Positions 51,464 through 60,887 of a stretch of DNA of 64,000 bases are shown one piece after another. The position numbers and the translations under genes were made by a program. Each line of letters begins with the position of its first letter. Positions within the stretch are counted from its first letter, which is position 1. The notes beneath the pieces are model-generated. The model made no database searches, was not told the DNA's origin, and saw nothing but the letters and a program-made list of their open reading frames with translations. This DNA is from Cytophaga sp. FL35. Its GTDB lineage: Bacteria > Bacteroidota > Bacteroidia > Flavobacteriales > Flavobacteriaceae. The stretch covers positions 124,001 to 188,000 of the forward strand of contig NZ_JACSOH010000007.1 of NCBI RefSeq assembly GCF_014349235.1, given 5' to 3'.

Positions 51464-52651
51464 GTGCAGAACAATACTAACAGACTCTATTTTATCGATG
51501 CTATAAGGGCTTGGGCCATACTTATGATGCTTCAAGGCCATTTTGTGGATGGATTACTTTCTGTTGATTATAGAGACGATTCCAATGCTCTTTATTCCAT
51601 ATGGAAATATTTTAGGGGGATTACGGCCCCAGTATTTTTCACGGTATCAGGGTTTATCTTTACGTACCTGCTCATTAAAAGTGACCAAAAAGGTTTTCAA
51701 AATCACAGGGTAAAAAAGGGAATTAAACGAGGTTTGGAACTCCTCTTTATTGGGTACTTGTTACGTACCAATTTCATGGGCTTGTTGCAGGGTCAAATTT
51801 ATAGTTCCTTTTATTTAGTAGACGTCTTGCATTGCATTGGCCTTTCCTTACTTGGGATTATTGGTATCTATCTGCTCACTATCAAAAGAAAAAATTATGT
51901 TTTTGGTACGGTTTTGACAGTGATTACACTCTTTTTATTCCTGTTTGAGCCCTTATATAAACAATTTGCTTTTAGCTTATTGCCAGATGCCATTGCCAAT
52001 TATCTCACGAAAGCCAATGGCTCGGTTTTCACAATAATACCTTGGTTTGGTTATGCCTCAATTGGAGCAGCCCTGTCCTTGGTTTTTACCAGATTTAAAT
52101 CGGCTACATACTTCTACCATATGGCTATTCCTTGTTTTGTTGTAGTTGGATGGACGCTCATTACGTACTCCTCCCCTTTATTTTTAAATATTTCCGAAGC
52201 TACGGGTATCCGCTTATTTGCCGATGTTTATTACAACAACTATCTATTTATTAGACTTGGGGATGTTTTTTTGGTTTTGGCCCTTTTTATGTTATTGAGA
52301 AGATGGTTGCAAAACAGCACTGTTTTGAAGATAGGCCAAAGCACCTTATCCATTTATGTGGTGCATTTTATTATCCTTTATGGTAGTTTTACGGGCCTTG
52401 GGCTTTATCGGTTTTTTCACCACCAACTAAATCCTTTCATGGTCATACCCGGAGCGGTAGCTTTTATGTTCATCTGTACATATAGTGCACTTCAATACGA
52501 AAGGAACAAGGCTGAGATCCAACTTCAGATTGCAAAAGGGTCCCAATTTGTCATTGACCAAATTGAAATAGGTTCAAAAAGCCTTTACGAATTTGCCAAA
52601 CCGCGTTTTAAGCGATTTCTGAGAAGATTTGGCTTGGCCAAATCCAGATAA
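51464..52651 (+). CDS. HGSNAT/DUF1624-like membrane acyltransferase
   Basis: 395-residue multispan membrane protein (about ten helices). RLYFIDAIRAWAILMMLQGHFVDG at the N-terminus (in parts) with APVFFTVSGFIFTYLL resembles the heparan-alpha-glucosaminide N-acetyltransferase/DUF1624 family, which moves acyl groups across the membrane onto sugars. The conserved membrane histidine is in QGHF. GTG start at 51464. Acceptor unknown; a surface-glycan role is likely. Basic C-terminal tail (KPRFKRFLRRFG). Confidence 0.78.
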   Translation: MQNNTNRLYFIDAIRAWAILMMLQGHFVDGLLSVDYRDDSNALYSIWKYFRGITAPVFFTVSGFIFTYLLIKSDQKGFQNHRVKKGIKRGLELLFIGYLLRTNFMGLLQGQIYSSFYLVDVLHCIGLSLLGIIGIYLLTIKRKNYVFGTVLTVITLFLFLFEPLYKQFAFSLLPDAIANYLTKANGSVFTIIPWFGYASIGAALSLVFTRFKSATYFYHMAIPCFVVVGWTLITYSSPLFLNISEATGIRLFADVYYNNYLFIRLGDVFLVLALFMLLRRWLQNSTVLKIGQSTLSIYVVHFIILYGSFTGLGLYRFFHHQLNPFMVIPGAVAFMFICTYSALQYERNKAEIQLQIAKGSQFVIDQIEIGSKSLYEFAKPRFKRFLRRFGLAKSR

Positions 52652-52670
52652 CAAAAAGCGTATAATAAAC

Positions 52671-52697
52671 AAAACCCCGGCAATGCCAGGGTTTTTA
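52671..52697. terminator. intrinsic terminator between convergent genes
   Basis: AAAACCCCGGC (52671-52681), loop AAT, GCCAGGGTTTT (52685-52695) with one C/A mismatch, then T. Serves the membrane acyltransferase gene and probably lpd on the other strand. Confidence 0.85.
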
Positions 52698-52724
52698 GTT
52701 TTAGATTAACTGTATATGTTAGAT

Positions 52725-54131
52725 TTACACATGTAAAGCACGATCTTCCGTTGCCGCCAGGGCAGCCTCTTTAACAGCTTCGGCAAAGGTTGGATGCGCA
52801 TGGCTCATTCTAGAAATATCTTCGGCAGAAGCCCTAAATTCCATGGCCGTAACAGCCTCCGCTATCAAATCCGCACAACGGGCACCAATCATATGCACCC
52901 CCAAGACTTCGTCCGTTTCCTTATCGGCAAGAATTTTAACAAATCCGTCCAAATCCATACTAGCCCTAGACCTACCTAAAGCCCTCATTGGAAATTGGCC
53001 TGATTTATAAGCAATACCGGCTTCCTTAAGTTCCTCTTCGGTTTTACCAACAGCAGCCACCTCTGGCCAAGTATAGACCACTCCAGGAATTAAATTGTAA
53101 TCTATATGAGGTTTTTGACCTGCCAATTGCTCGGCCACCAAAGTACCTTCTTCCTCTGCCTTATGGGCTAGCATAGCTCCCCGTATGACATCCCCAATGG
53201 CATATATATTGGAGGTGGAAGTCTGCAAATGGTCATTAACCTCAATTTTACCTCTTTCATCAATTTTAACGCCCGCAGCTTCGGCATTTAAACCTTCTGT
53301 AAAAGGTCTTCGGCCAACGGCAACCAAACAATAATCACCCTTAAACTCAACCTCCTGACCTTTTTTATCATCGGCCTTTACAATTACGGCATCACCACTT
53401 CTTTCAACCGATTTCACCTTATGTGACAGGGCGAATTTTACTTTTTGCTTTTTAAGGACTTTGGTCAATTCTTTGCTCAACGCTCCGTCCATTGTAGGAA
53501 TAATGCGGTCCATATACTCAACCACGGTAACATCTGCACCCAATCTTTTATAAACTTGACCAAGTTCCAGACCAATTACTCCTCCTCCAATTATAATGAG
53601 ATGTTTAGGAACTTCTTTTAGCTTTAAGGCTTCAGTAGAAGTGATGATTCTTTCCTTGTCCAACTTTATGAACGGAAGCGTAGATGGCTTACTACCAGTG
53701 GCAATAATGGTATTTTTGGCTTCAATCGTATCTGTAGATCCGTCGGCTTTTTTAATATTGATATGTGTGGAATCCTTAAAACTTCCCACACCTTCAAAGA
53801 CTTCAATCTTATTTTTGTCCATCAAAAACTCGATACCTTTGGTAGTTTGGTCCACTACCCCCTGTTTACGGGCGATCATTTTCTCCAAATCTACCTTTAC
53901 CTCACCCGAGATTTCAATTCCATGGGCATCAAAATGATTTACGGCATCTTCAAAATGGTGAGAAGAATCCAAAAGGGCTTTTGATGGAATACAGCCAACA
54001 TTTAGACATGTACCTCCCAAGGTGCTATATTTTTCTATTATTGCGGTTTTCATACCCAATTGGGCACATCTAATGGCCGCTACATATCCTCCAGGTCCTG
54101 AACCGATAATGGCCACATCATATTGACTCAT
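52725..54131 (-). CDS. lpd: dihydrolipoyl dehydrogenase (E3)
   Basis: FAD flavoprotein re-oxidising the lipoyl groups of 2-oxoacid dehydrogenase complexes and the glycine cleavage system. N-terminal GSGPGGYVAAIRCAQLG, redox disulfide in GGTCLNVGCIPSK, NAD site GGGVIGLELGQVYKRLGADVTVVE (in parts) and active-site SHAHPTFAEAVKEA. 468 residues. Single gene, not next to any E1/E2; the E1 fragment at 1-1.5 kb is a possible partner. Confidence 0.95.
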   Translation of the reverse strand: MSQYDVAIIGSGPGGYVAAIRCAQLGMKTAIIEKYSTLGGTCLNVGCIPSKALLDSSHHFEDAVNHFDAHGIEISGEVKVDLEKMIARKQGVVDQTTKGIEFLMDKNKIEVFEGVGSFKDSTHINIKKADGSTDTIEAKNTIIATGSKPSTLPFIKLDKERIITSTEALKLKEVPKHLIIIGGGVIGLELGQVYKRLGADVTVVEYMDRIIPTMDGALSKELTKVLKKQKVKFALSHKVKSVERSGDAVIVKADDKKGQEVEFKGDYCLVAVGRRPFTEGLNAEAAGVKIDERGKIEVNDHLQTSTSNIYAIGDVIRGAMLAHKAEEEGTLVAEQLAGQKPHIDYNLIPGVVYTWPEVAAVGKTEEELKEAGIAYKSGQFPMRALGRSRASMDLDGFVKILADKETDEVLGVHMIGARCADLIAEAVTAMEFRASAEDISRMSHAHPTFAEAVKEAALAATEDRALHV

Positions 54132-54265
54132 AAGTTTTTCTTTGTTTTAAGATAACAAAATTAAGACTTATTTCTTTTTTGGCGAACCATAAGCCCAATA
54201 ATACAATCTAGTTGCACAAAGCTGGCTAAAATTGTAATATTACGCTGTAGCAAAAGTCAATATAC

Positions 54266-55753
54266 ATGCAGCAAAGTACCGGAGAAGACCACAGAGAGAA
54301 CGAGAATATAGTAGCAAACAAGGAGTTAAGTATTCTAGAGGCCCTCATTCCCGTAATCGCACTGGTGGCCATGCTGGCATATAATGTGTATGTTTTTGGG
54401 GACGATGCGCTGAGTGGATCCAATCAGTTCATTTTATTACTGGGGGGTACGGTCGCGGCCATTGTAGGTTTTTTAAACAAGATTACCTACCAACAGATGA
54501 TAGCCGAGGTGGCAGAAAATATCCGTTCCACCACGGGTGCCCTTCTTATACTTTTAATGGTAGGAGCACTGGCAGGTACTTGGCTGGTAAGTGGTATTAT
54601 CCCCGCAATGATCTACTACGGCCTACAAATCTTGAATCCGACGATTTTCTTGGCCGCCTGTGTTATTATATGCGCAATTATTTCAGTGGCAACGGGTAGT
54701 AGCTGGACAACTTCCGCCACCGTAGGTATTGCCCTAATTGGCATTGGTGAGGCTTTAGGTGTTTCTTTGGGAACGACCGCAGGGGCCGTACTTTCAGGGG
54801 CTTATTTTGGTGATAAACTTTCACCCTTGAGCGATACGACGAATTTGGCACCAGCCATGGCCGGTGGTGAACTGTTCGAACATATTAAATACATGCTCTA
54901 CACCACCGTACCTACCATATTGGTTACACTTTTGGTTTTTATTATTATAGGACTGAACATAGAAACCAGCGGAGCAGCAGAAGTAGATTCGCTCCTAAAT
55001 TCCATTGATGCCACATTTACCATCAATGGCTGGTTATTTATAGTTCCTATTATTGTTATTTTCCTGATTGTAAAAAAAACCCCACCCCTTGGTGCTTTAA
55101 TGATTGGCACGCTGTTGGGTGGTTTGTTCGCTTTGATTTTTCAACCGGACATTGTTGCAGGAATAACCAATGCTGACGCATTGACCCTGGAATCTGGCTA
55201 TAAAGGAATAATGAAAGCAATAACCGTAGATATTGCAATACCAACCGACAATGATGCCCTTAACGACCTATTTTCGGCTAGTGGAATGGCAGGTATGTTA
55301 GGAACTATTTGGTTAATTGTCTGCGCTATGGTCTTTGGTGGCGTAATGGACGGAATTGGTGCTTTGGACCGCATTACCAAATCATTATTAAGCTTGGCGA
55401 AGTCTACTTTTGGGTTATTTGCCAGTACCGTTGGTAGTTGTCTTGCACTAAACGTAACGGCGTCCGATCAATATCTAGCCATTGTTGTACCAGGTAAAAT
55501 GTTCTCAAAGGCCTATGAGGACAAAGGTTTGGCTCCTGAAAATTTGAGTAGAACCTTGGAAGACTCGGGTACGGTCACCTCCGTTTTAATTCCTTGGAAT
55601 ACCTGTGGAGCCTATCATAGTGGAGTTTTAGGGGTTGGAACAGCAGAGTACGCCCTCTACGCTATTTTTAATTGGCTAAGTCCCATAACTACTCTCCTAT
55701 TTGCAGCACTGGGAATAAAAATCAAACAATTGGTCGCCAAAATTCCTACCTAA
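54266..55753 (+). CDS. nhaC: NhaC-family Na+/H+ antiporter
   Basis: 495-residue transporter with about eleven or twelve helices. ATGSSWTTSATVGIALIGIGEALG and SGAYFGDKLSPLSDTTNLAPAMAGGELFEHIKYML (in parts) are the NhaC core; a late GTVTSVLIPWNTCGAYHSGVLG is also typical. Antiport of Na+ (or amino/organic acids in some relatives) against H+ fits a marine lifestyle. Hydrophilic N-terminus of ~24 residues. Single gene. Confidence 0.9.
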   Translation: MQQSTGEDHRENENIVANKELSILEALIPVIALVAMLAYNVYVFGDDALSGSNQFILLLGGTVAAIVGFLNKITYQQMIAEVAENIRSTTGALLILLMVGALAGTWLVSGIIPAMIYYGLQILNPTIFLAACVIICAIISVATGSSWTTSATVGIALIGIGEALGVSLGTTAGAVLSGAYFGDKLSPLSDTTNLAPAMAGGELFEHIKYMLYTTVPTILVTLLVFIIIGLNIETSGAAEVDSLLNSIDATFTINGWLFIVPIIVIFLIVKKTPPLGALMIGTLLGGLFALIFQPDIVAGITNADALTLESGYKGIMKAITVDIAIPTDNDALNDLFSASGMAGMLGTIWLIVCAMVFGGVMDGIGALDRITKSLLSLAKSTFGLFASTVGSCLALNVTASDQYLAIVVPGKMFSKAYEDKGLAPENLSRTLEDSGTVTSVLIPWNTCGAYHSGVLGVGTAEYALYAIFNWLSPITTLLFAALGIKIKQLVAKIPT

Positions 55754-55931
55754 AATATTTCTGATTTTTTTTTCAAAACCCGATTTAGCAAATTGATTTT
55801 TTATGCCTTATAAATTTGTCAATTTAACAAATTAGAACACCAATTAATACGTCCTTTTTAACATTCTCCACAATAGGCTCAGAGCATTCATAAATACTAT
55901 CAACATATAGGTTTTATTAATGTTTTCAATT

Positions 55932-55962
55932 ATTGCTTATCGGCAATATCAATGTAATTTTG
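55932..55962 (+). promoter_or_regulatory. promoter of the 2-Cys peroxiredoxin gene
   Basis: ATTG (55932-55935), 19-bp spacer, TAATTTTG (55955-55962): the best consensus match in the window. The start near 55968 lies downstream of the ATG at 55920, so it supports the start at 55995. Another -7-like box (TAAATTTG, 55811-55818) lies further up. Confidence 0.55.
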
Positions 55963-55994
55963 GCTCAAATAGAAATCACAAAAATTTAACTGAT

Positions 55995-56639
55995 ATGGCA
56001 GTAGTAGGAAAAAAATTTCCAAACCTTAGTGTAAATGCAATGAACGATTTGGGAGACACTTTCAAAATCAATGTTTTGGAGGAAGCCCAAAAAAACAATA
56101 AAAAAGTGGTATTGTTCTGGTACCCAAAAGATTTCACATTTGTTTGCCCAACAGAACTTCACGCTTTTCAAGCGGCTTTAGGAGAGTTTGAGAAAAGAAA
56201 TACTTTGGTAATTGGTGCTTCTTGTGACACTGCCGAAGTTCACTTTGCTTGGCTGAACACCGATAAGGACAATGGAGGAATTGAAGGAGTAACATATCCA
56301 CTTATTGCAGATAGCAATAGAAACTTGGCCTCAACTTTGGGTATTTTGGACATCACCAATGAAGAGTACGATGAAGAAACAGGTGTTGTAACCGTTGAAG
56401 GAGACAACGTGACCTATCGCGCCACCTACCTTATTGACGAGGAAGGTACCGTTTTCCACGAAGGTATCAACCACATGCCTTTAGGAAGAAACGTAAATGA
56501 GTACTTACGATTGATCGATGCGTATACGCACGTTCAGGAAAAAGGCGAGGTTTGTCCGGCAAACTGGGAAGAAGGTAAAGAAGCAATGACCGCTGATAGA
56601 AAAGGGGTTGCAGAATACCTTGCTACTCACGCAAACTAA
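55995..56639 (+). CDS. 2-Cys peroxiredoxin (AhpC/Prx1 type)
   Basis: Thiol peroxidase reducing H2O2, organic peroxides and peroxynitrite. Peroxidatic C51 in FTFVCPTELHAFQ and resolving C187 in GEVCPANW; the YRATYLIDEEGTVFHEGINHMPLGRNVNEYLR block is typical (in parts). 214 residues from the ATG at 55995; the longer frame from 55920 adds 25 unconserved residues upstream of the promoter. A thioredoxin gene follows and may be its reductant. Confidence 0.92.
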   Translation: MAVVGKKFPNLSVNAMNDLGDTFKINVLEEAQKNNKKVVLFWYPKDFTFVCPTELHAFQAALGEFEKRNTLVIGASCDTAEVHFAWLNTDKDNGGIEGVTYPLIADSNRNLASTLGILDITNEEYDEETGVVTVEGDNVTYRATYLIDEEGTVFHEGINHMPLGRNVNEYLRLIDAYTHVQEKGEVCPANWEEGKEAMTADRKGVAEYLATHAN

Positions 56640-56660
56640 TTAGTACAGATTTATTGAAAA

Positions 56661-56690
56661 CGCCTTGGTCTTTAGGCCAAGGCGCATTTT
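56661..56690 (+). terminator. hairpin after the peroxiredoxin gene
   Basis: CGCCTTGGTC (56661-56670), loop TTTA, GGCCAAGGCG (56675-56684) with one G-U pair; then CATTTT. The T-run is short, so termination may be partial, allowing some read-through to the thioredoxin gene. Confidence 0.65.
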
Positions 56691-56711
56691 ACAAATCCTA
56701 AACCCTATACA

Positions 56712-57026
56712 ATGGTAGTTGAATTAGAAAAAGACAATCTTCAGGAAATCATAGCCGAGAAAAAAAATGTAGTGGTTCAATACTCTGCCGGCTGGTGTGG
56801 TAACTGTAGAATCATGAAACCAAAATTCAAGAAGGAAGCAGCGGCTCATGAAGATTTTACTTTTATTATTGCTGATGCTGAAAAATTTCCAGAAAGTAGA
56901 AAGTTAGCTACGGTTGATAACTTGCCTACATTTGCCACCTTCTCCAATGGTGAATTTAAGAATCAGGTTCAGACCAATAAATATGATGTTTTAAAAGACT
57001 TGATCAATGAAGTTGCCAGTAATTAA
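56712..57026 (+). CDS. thioredoxin-family protein
   Basis: 104-residue thioredoxin-fold protein with active site WCGNC (C29, C32) instead of WCGPC, and the cis-Pro region DNLPTFATF. The Pro-to-Asn change usually alters redox potential. No signal peptide, so cytoplasmic; likely reductant for the neighbouring peroxiredoxins. Its 3' end overlaps the next gene by 20 bp. Confidence 0.88.
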   Translation: MVVELEKDNLQEIIAEKKNVVVQYSAGWCGNCRIMKPKFKKEAAAHEDFTFIIADAEKFPESRKLATVDNLPTFATFSNGEFKNQVQTNKYDVLKDLINEVASN

Positions 57027-57264
57027 GCATTTGACAAATTTCATTCAAGAAAATGACGAGGACTACGTTATTGAAACGATAGAAACCTTGGAAGCTCTTA
57101 CGGAAGTATCTTCTTTAAAGGACGAGGAGCTAGATACTATAGGAGAACTTATTTCCAATATGTACGGGGCCATTGAGGTCAACAATTCCATAAAACAAGG
57201 AAAGCCCCAAAAAGAAGCCTTAAATGAATTTATGCAAAGAGTCATGGGTTCTATAGATTCGTAA
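57007..57264 (+). CDS. small acidic protein coupled to thioredoxin
   Basis: 85 residues, strongly acidic in the first 50 (EVSSLKDEELDTIGELISNMYGAIEV in part), predicted helical. It may belong to the Bacteroidota family DUF6952, which I recall only as a name. The 20-bp overlap with the thioredoxin gene in another frame implies translational coupling and a linked role. No cysteine or catalytic motif seen. Confidence 0.72.
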   Translation: MKLPVIKHLTNFIQENDEDYVIETIETLEALTEVSSLKDEELDTIGELISNMYGAIEVNNSIKQGKPQKEALNEFMQRVMGSIDS

Positions 57265-57295
57265 GGAAGCCAAAATGTTTTCTGTAAAAGATAAG

Positions 57296-57335
57296 ATGGC
57301 CGGTAGTTTATAAATTACCGGCCATTGCTATTTTA
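57296..57335 (+). terminator. inverted-repeat terminator-like hairpin
   Basis: ATGGCCGGTA (57296-57305), 10-nt loop, TACCGGCCAT (57316-57325), then TGCTATTTTAT. Strong stem but imperfect T-run. Confidence 0.65.
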
Positions 57336-57403
57336 TAACATTATCTTATATCTATTCATCTTTAATTTTTATAATTTCACCATCAATCTAAATTTTAAAA
57401 CAA

Positions 57404-57910
57404 ATGGCTACAGTAACCTTAAAAGGAAACGAAATACATACTTTGGGTAATTTACCCGAAAACGGCAGCACTGCTCCGGCTTTTAGTTTGGTAAAAAATG
57501 ATCTTTCTACCGCTTCTTTATCTGATTATGCTGGAAAAAGAGTCGTCCTGAATATTTTCCCAAGTGTTGATACTGGTACTTGCGCACAATCTGTAAGGCA
57601 GTTTAATGAAGAGGCTGCCGAATTGGAGAATACCGTCGTTCTTTGCATTTCAAAAGACCTTCCGTTTGCCCAAGCTAGATTTTGTGGTGCCGAAGGAATC
57701 GATAATGTAGAAATGTTAAGCGATTTTAGAGACGGAAGTTTTGGTGAGGCCTATAAACTATCCTTTACGGACGGGCCCTTGCAGGCATTACTTTCTAGAT
57801 CGGTAGTGGTTTTGGATGAAAATGGGAAGGTCATCTATTCTGAACAAGTTCCGGAAACCGTTGATGAGCCCAATTACAAAGCCGCTTTAGAGGCATTGGC
57901 AGATGCATAA
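57404..57910 (+). CDS. tpx: thiol peroxidase Tpx
   Basis: Atypical 2-Cys peroxiredoxin, preferring alkyl hydroperoxides, thioredoxin-dependent. Peroxidatic C60 in [15 protein letters not shown] and resolving C94 in ARFCGAEG, the same spacing as E. coli Tpx (C61/C95). 168 residues. Overlaps dgkA by 8 bp. Confidence 0.94.
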   Translation: MATVTLKGNEIHTLGNLPENGSTAPAFSLVKNDLSTASLSDYAGKRVVLNIFPSVDTGTCAQSVRQFNEEAAELENTVVLCISKDLPFAQARFCGAEGIDNVEMLSDFRDGSFGEAYKLSFTDGPLQALLSRSVVVLDENGKVIYSEQVPETVDEPNYKAALEALADA

Positions 57911-58271
57911 AGAAGAATCTTTTATAGAAAACAGAGTAAAAAGTGTGGGCTTCGCTTTGCGTGGAGCCCTACTTTTAATTCGAACGGAAGCAAGCATAAA
58001 AATACAGGTGGCCCTTGCCGTATTGGTTACCATTGCTGGTTTCTATTTTCAAATATCCCCTACGGAATGGATTCTTCAAGTACTCGCCATTAGTATGGTA
58101 GTTGGCGTAGAAGGCGCCAATACGGCCATTGAAAAAATATGTGATTTTGTTCATCCGGAATTTGATAAGCGAATTGGCTTTATTAAGGATGTTTCGGCCG
58201 GTGCCGTAATGTTAGTGTCCATTGGGGCCATTGTTGTTGGACTTATCATTTATATTCCAAAAATCTTTTAA
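57903..58271 (+). CDS. dgkA: diacylglycerol/undecaprenol kinase family protein
   Basis: 122-residue membrane kinase with three helices. [27 protein letters not shown] starts the family (in parts); [38 protein letters not shown] (in parts) holds the catalytic Glu and Mg-site residues. Phosphorylates diacylglycerol or undecaprenol in envelope lipid recycling; which one is not decided. Coupled to tpx by overlap. Confidence 0.88.
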   Translation: MHKEESFIENRVKSVGFALRGALLLIRTEASIKIQVALAVLVTIAGFYFQISPTEWILQVLAISMVVGVEGANTAIEKICDFVHPEFDKRIGFIKDVSAGAVMLVSIGAIVVGLIIYIPKIF

Positions 58272-58440
58272 TAAGATCCCCTCACTAAAAACAATATTTC
58301 TTTTTCGTTGCAGTTTCTAATTTAAAGATGCCTTTTTTAAATTGAACACTGTATGTATTTTTATTTTTCTAGCGGAATCACAGCTATAGTCTTGATTATA
58401 TTCCATTTAACATTCGTTGAAAAGACTTTAAGGATTCTTC

Positions 58441-58470
58441 TTTTAAGAATGTTCGTAATACGTATTTTTG
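58441..58470 (+). promoter_or_regulatory. candidate promoter of the ftsK operon
   Basis: TTTT (58441-58444), 18-bp spacer, TATTTTTG (58463-58470); start site ~13 nt before the ftsK ATG at 58490. Confidence 0.48.
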
Positions 58471-58489
58471 CACCCAGCGTAATACACTA

Positions 58490-60865
58490 ATGGCGAAGAA
58501 GAAAACAACCACCAAGAAAAAACCGGCTTCTAAAAAGATGAGCTTAAAGCCATCTAAACAGAATACCATAATTCTGGGCAGTCTCTTGATACTGTTCAGT
58601 ATGGCATTGTTCTTTTCCTTTGTATCCTATTATTTTACATGGCAAGATGACCAAAGTCTTTTATCGGAATTTGGGGACCGCAATGAACAGGCCAAGAACC
58701 TATTGAATAAATTTGGCGCCGCCGTTAGTCACTTTTTTGTGTATAAAGGATTTGGATTGGCATCCCTTATTTTTACGGTGCTGCTTTGCATAACAGGCCT
58801 TTATCTCTTTTTGAACATGGAAAAAAAGGGACTGCTCAAAAAGTGGATATGGGGGCTAATTTTTATGATTTGGATTTCGTTGGCTTTAGGGTTCATTGCT
58901 GAAACCCAGCCGCTACTGGGTGGTCTGATAGGTTACGAAATGAACGATTTTCTTCAAGATTATACCGGTACTATTGGAACGGTGCTGATACTGCTTTTTG
59001 GACTGGTTTTTATTTTGGTTCGTTTCTTTAAACTTACCCCGGAAGGTATTGCAAAAGTATTTGCCAAAAAAGAAAAATCGGCACAGAAAAGTACCGCATC
59101 CACTACTGTAGTAGATGAAAATGTAGAGGAAGAAACCTACTTGGAACCTGAGGACGAAACTCCTGTGGTAATTGATACGTATACCCATAAAAAAGACATT
59201 CCCTCACTTAAAAAGGAAGAAACCGCCAAGGATGATTTTGAAGTGACCGTTCCCGTAGAGGAAGAAGAGGAACAGTTGAGCATGGAGGTAGAGAAAATAG
59301 TAGAGGAAAAAGAAGAAAAGGACAATATTGCCGATAAACTCGTGGAGGATTTTGGAGAATTTGATCCTACCCTAGAATTAGGCAACTATAAATTTCCAAC
59401 CATAGAATTGTTGGACCAGCATGGTGCTACAGGAGGGATTACCATCAACCAAGAGGAACTTGAGGAAAATAAAAATAAAATTGTAGAGACCCTTAAAAAC
59501 TACAAAATTGGGATCTCACAGATAAAGGCTACTATTGGACCAACGGTCACGCTTTATGAAATTGTTCCAGAGGCAGGTATCAGAATTTCCAAAATCAAAA
59601 ATTTGGAAGATGATATCGCATTGTCCTTGGCCGCCCTTGGTATTAGGATTATCGCTCCCATACCTGGAAAAGGAACCATTGGTATAGAAGTGCCCAATAA
59701 AAATGCGAGCATTGTTTCTATGCGTTCCGTCATTGCTTCCAGTAAGTTCCAAAAAGCCGAGATGCAGTTACCTATTGCTTTTGGAAAAACCATTAGTAAC
59801 GAGACTTTTGTGGTTGATTTGGCAAAAATGCCACACCTTTTGATGGCGGGTGCTACAGGTCAAGGTAAATCCGTTGGACTAAATGCCGTATTAACTTCCT
59901 TGCTTTACAAAAAACATCCGGCAGAAGTTAAGTTTATCTTAGTTGACCCCAAAAAGGTAGAACTGTCCATTTACAATAAAATAGAGCGACACTTTTTGGC
60001 CAAGCTTCCGGATAGTGAAGAGGCCATTATAACGGACAATGCCAAAGTAATCAATACGCTCAACAGTCTGTGTATTGAAATGGATAACCGCTATGAATTA
60101 TTAAAAACGGCCATGGTTCGTAACCTTAAGGAATACAATGCCAAATTTAAGGCCCGTAAATTGAATCCTAATGACGGTCATAAATATCTTCCTTATATTG
60201 TTCTGGTCATTGACGAGTTTGCAGATTTGATCATGACTGCAGGTAAAGAGGTTGAAACGCCTATTGCCCGTTTAGCGCAATTGGCCCGTGCCATTGGCAT
60301 TCACTTGATAATAGCCACTCAAAGACCTTCAGTAAACGTAATTACGGGTATTATCAAAGCTAATTTCCCTGCGCGGATTGCTTTTAGGGTAACCTCTAAA
60401 ATCGATTCCAGAACCATTTTGGATACTCAAGGTGCGGATCAATTAATTGGACGTGGTGACATGCTTTACACACAAGGAAATGATGTGACACGTATACAAT
60501 GTGCCTTTGTAGACACGCCTGAAGTTGACAAGATTACCGAATATATAGGCTCCCAGCGAGCATACCCGGAAGCACATGAACTTCCGGAGTATTCCGGAGA
60601 AGAGTCTGGCACAAGTATTGATTATGAAATAGCGGATAGGGATGCCATGTTCCGTGAGGCTGCAGAAGTCATTGTTACGGCACAGCAAGGTTCCGCCTCT
60701 CTCATCCAAAGAAAATTAAAGTTAGGTTATAACAGGGCAGGAAGAATTATTGACCAATTGGAGGCAGCAGGTATTGTAGGCCCCTTTGAAGGCAGCAAAG
60801 CTCGTCAAGTCTTGGTTACGGATTTGGTGGCCCTGGACCATTTATTAAGTAATGAAGGATCATAA
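58490..60865 (+). CDS. ftsK: FtsK/SpoIIIE-family DNA translocase
   Basis: Septal motor that pumps chromosome dimers and segregates DNA at division. 791 residues: Lys/Thr-rich N-terminus, four membrane helices (about 25-185), an acidic linker (about 195-290, rich in Glu), then the translocase: Walker A GATGQGKSVGLNAVL, Walker B IVLVIDEFADLIMTAG, and a C-terminal gamma winged-helix (QQGSASLIQRKLKLGYNRAGRI, EGSKARQVLV). Start of a four-gene envelope operon with lolA, lptG and ribB. Confidence 0.95.
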   Translation: MAKKKTTTKKKPASKKMSLKPSKQNTIILGSLLILFSMALFFSFVSYYFTWQDDQSLLSEFGDRNEQAKNLLNKFGAAVSHFFVYKGFGLASLIFTVLLCITGLYLFLNMEKKGLLKKWIWGLIFMIWISLALGFIAETQPLLGGLIGYEMNDFLQDYTGTIGTVLILLFGLVFILVRFFKLTPEGIAKVFAKKEKSAQKSTASTTVVDENVEEETYLEPEDETPVVIDTYTHKKDIPSLKKEETAKDDFEVTVPVEEEEEQLSMEVEKIVEEKEEKDNIADKLVEDFGEFDPTLELGNYKFPTIELLDQHGATGGITINQEELEENKNKIVETLKNYKIGISQIKATIGPTVTLYEIVPEAGIRISKIKNLEDDIALSLAALGIRIIAPIPGKGTIGIEVPNKNASIVSMRSVIASSKFQKAEMQLPIAFGKTISNETFVVDLAKMPHLLMAGATGQGKSVGLNAVLTSLLYKKHPAEVKFILVDPKKVELSIYNKIERHFLAKLPDSEEAIITDNAKVINTLNSLCIEMDNRYELLKTAMVRNLKEYNAKFKARKLNPNDGHKYLPYIVLVIDEFADLIMTAGKEVETPIARLAQLARAIGIHLIIATQRPSVNVITGIIKANFPARIAFRVTSKIDSRTILDTQGADQLIGRGDMLYTQGNDVTRIQCAFVDTPEVDKITEYIGSQRAYPEAHELPEYSGEESGTSIDYEIADRDAMFREAAEVIVTAQQGSASLIQRKLKLGYNRAGRIIDQLEAAGIVGPFEGSKARQVLVTDLVALDHLLSNEGS

Positions 60866-60887
60866 CAAAAAGAATAAGCATTTTAAA

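Noticed and set aside
55920-55994. Extended N-terminus of the peroxiredoxin
   Set aside because: The extra 25 residues are not conserved-looking and contain the best promoter match; the ATG at 55995 gives the standard length.
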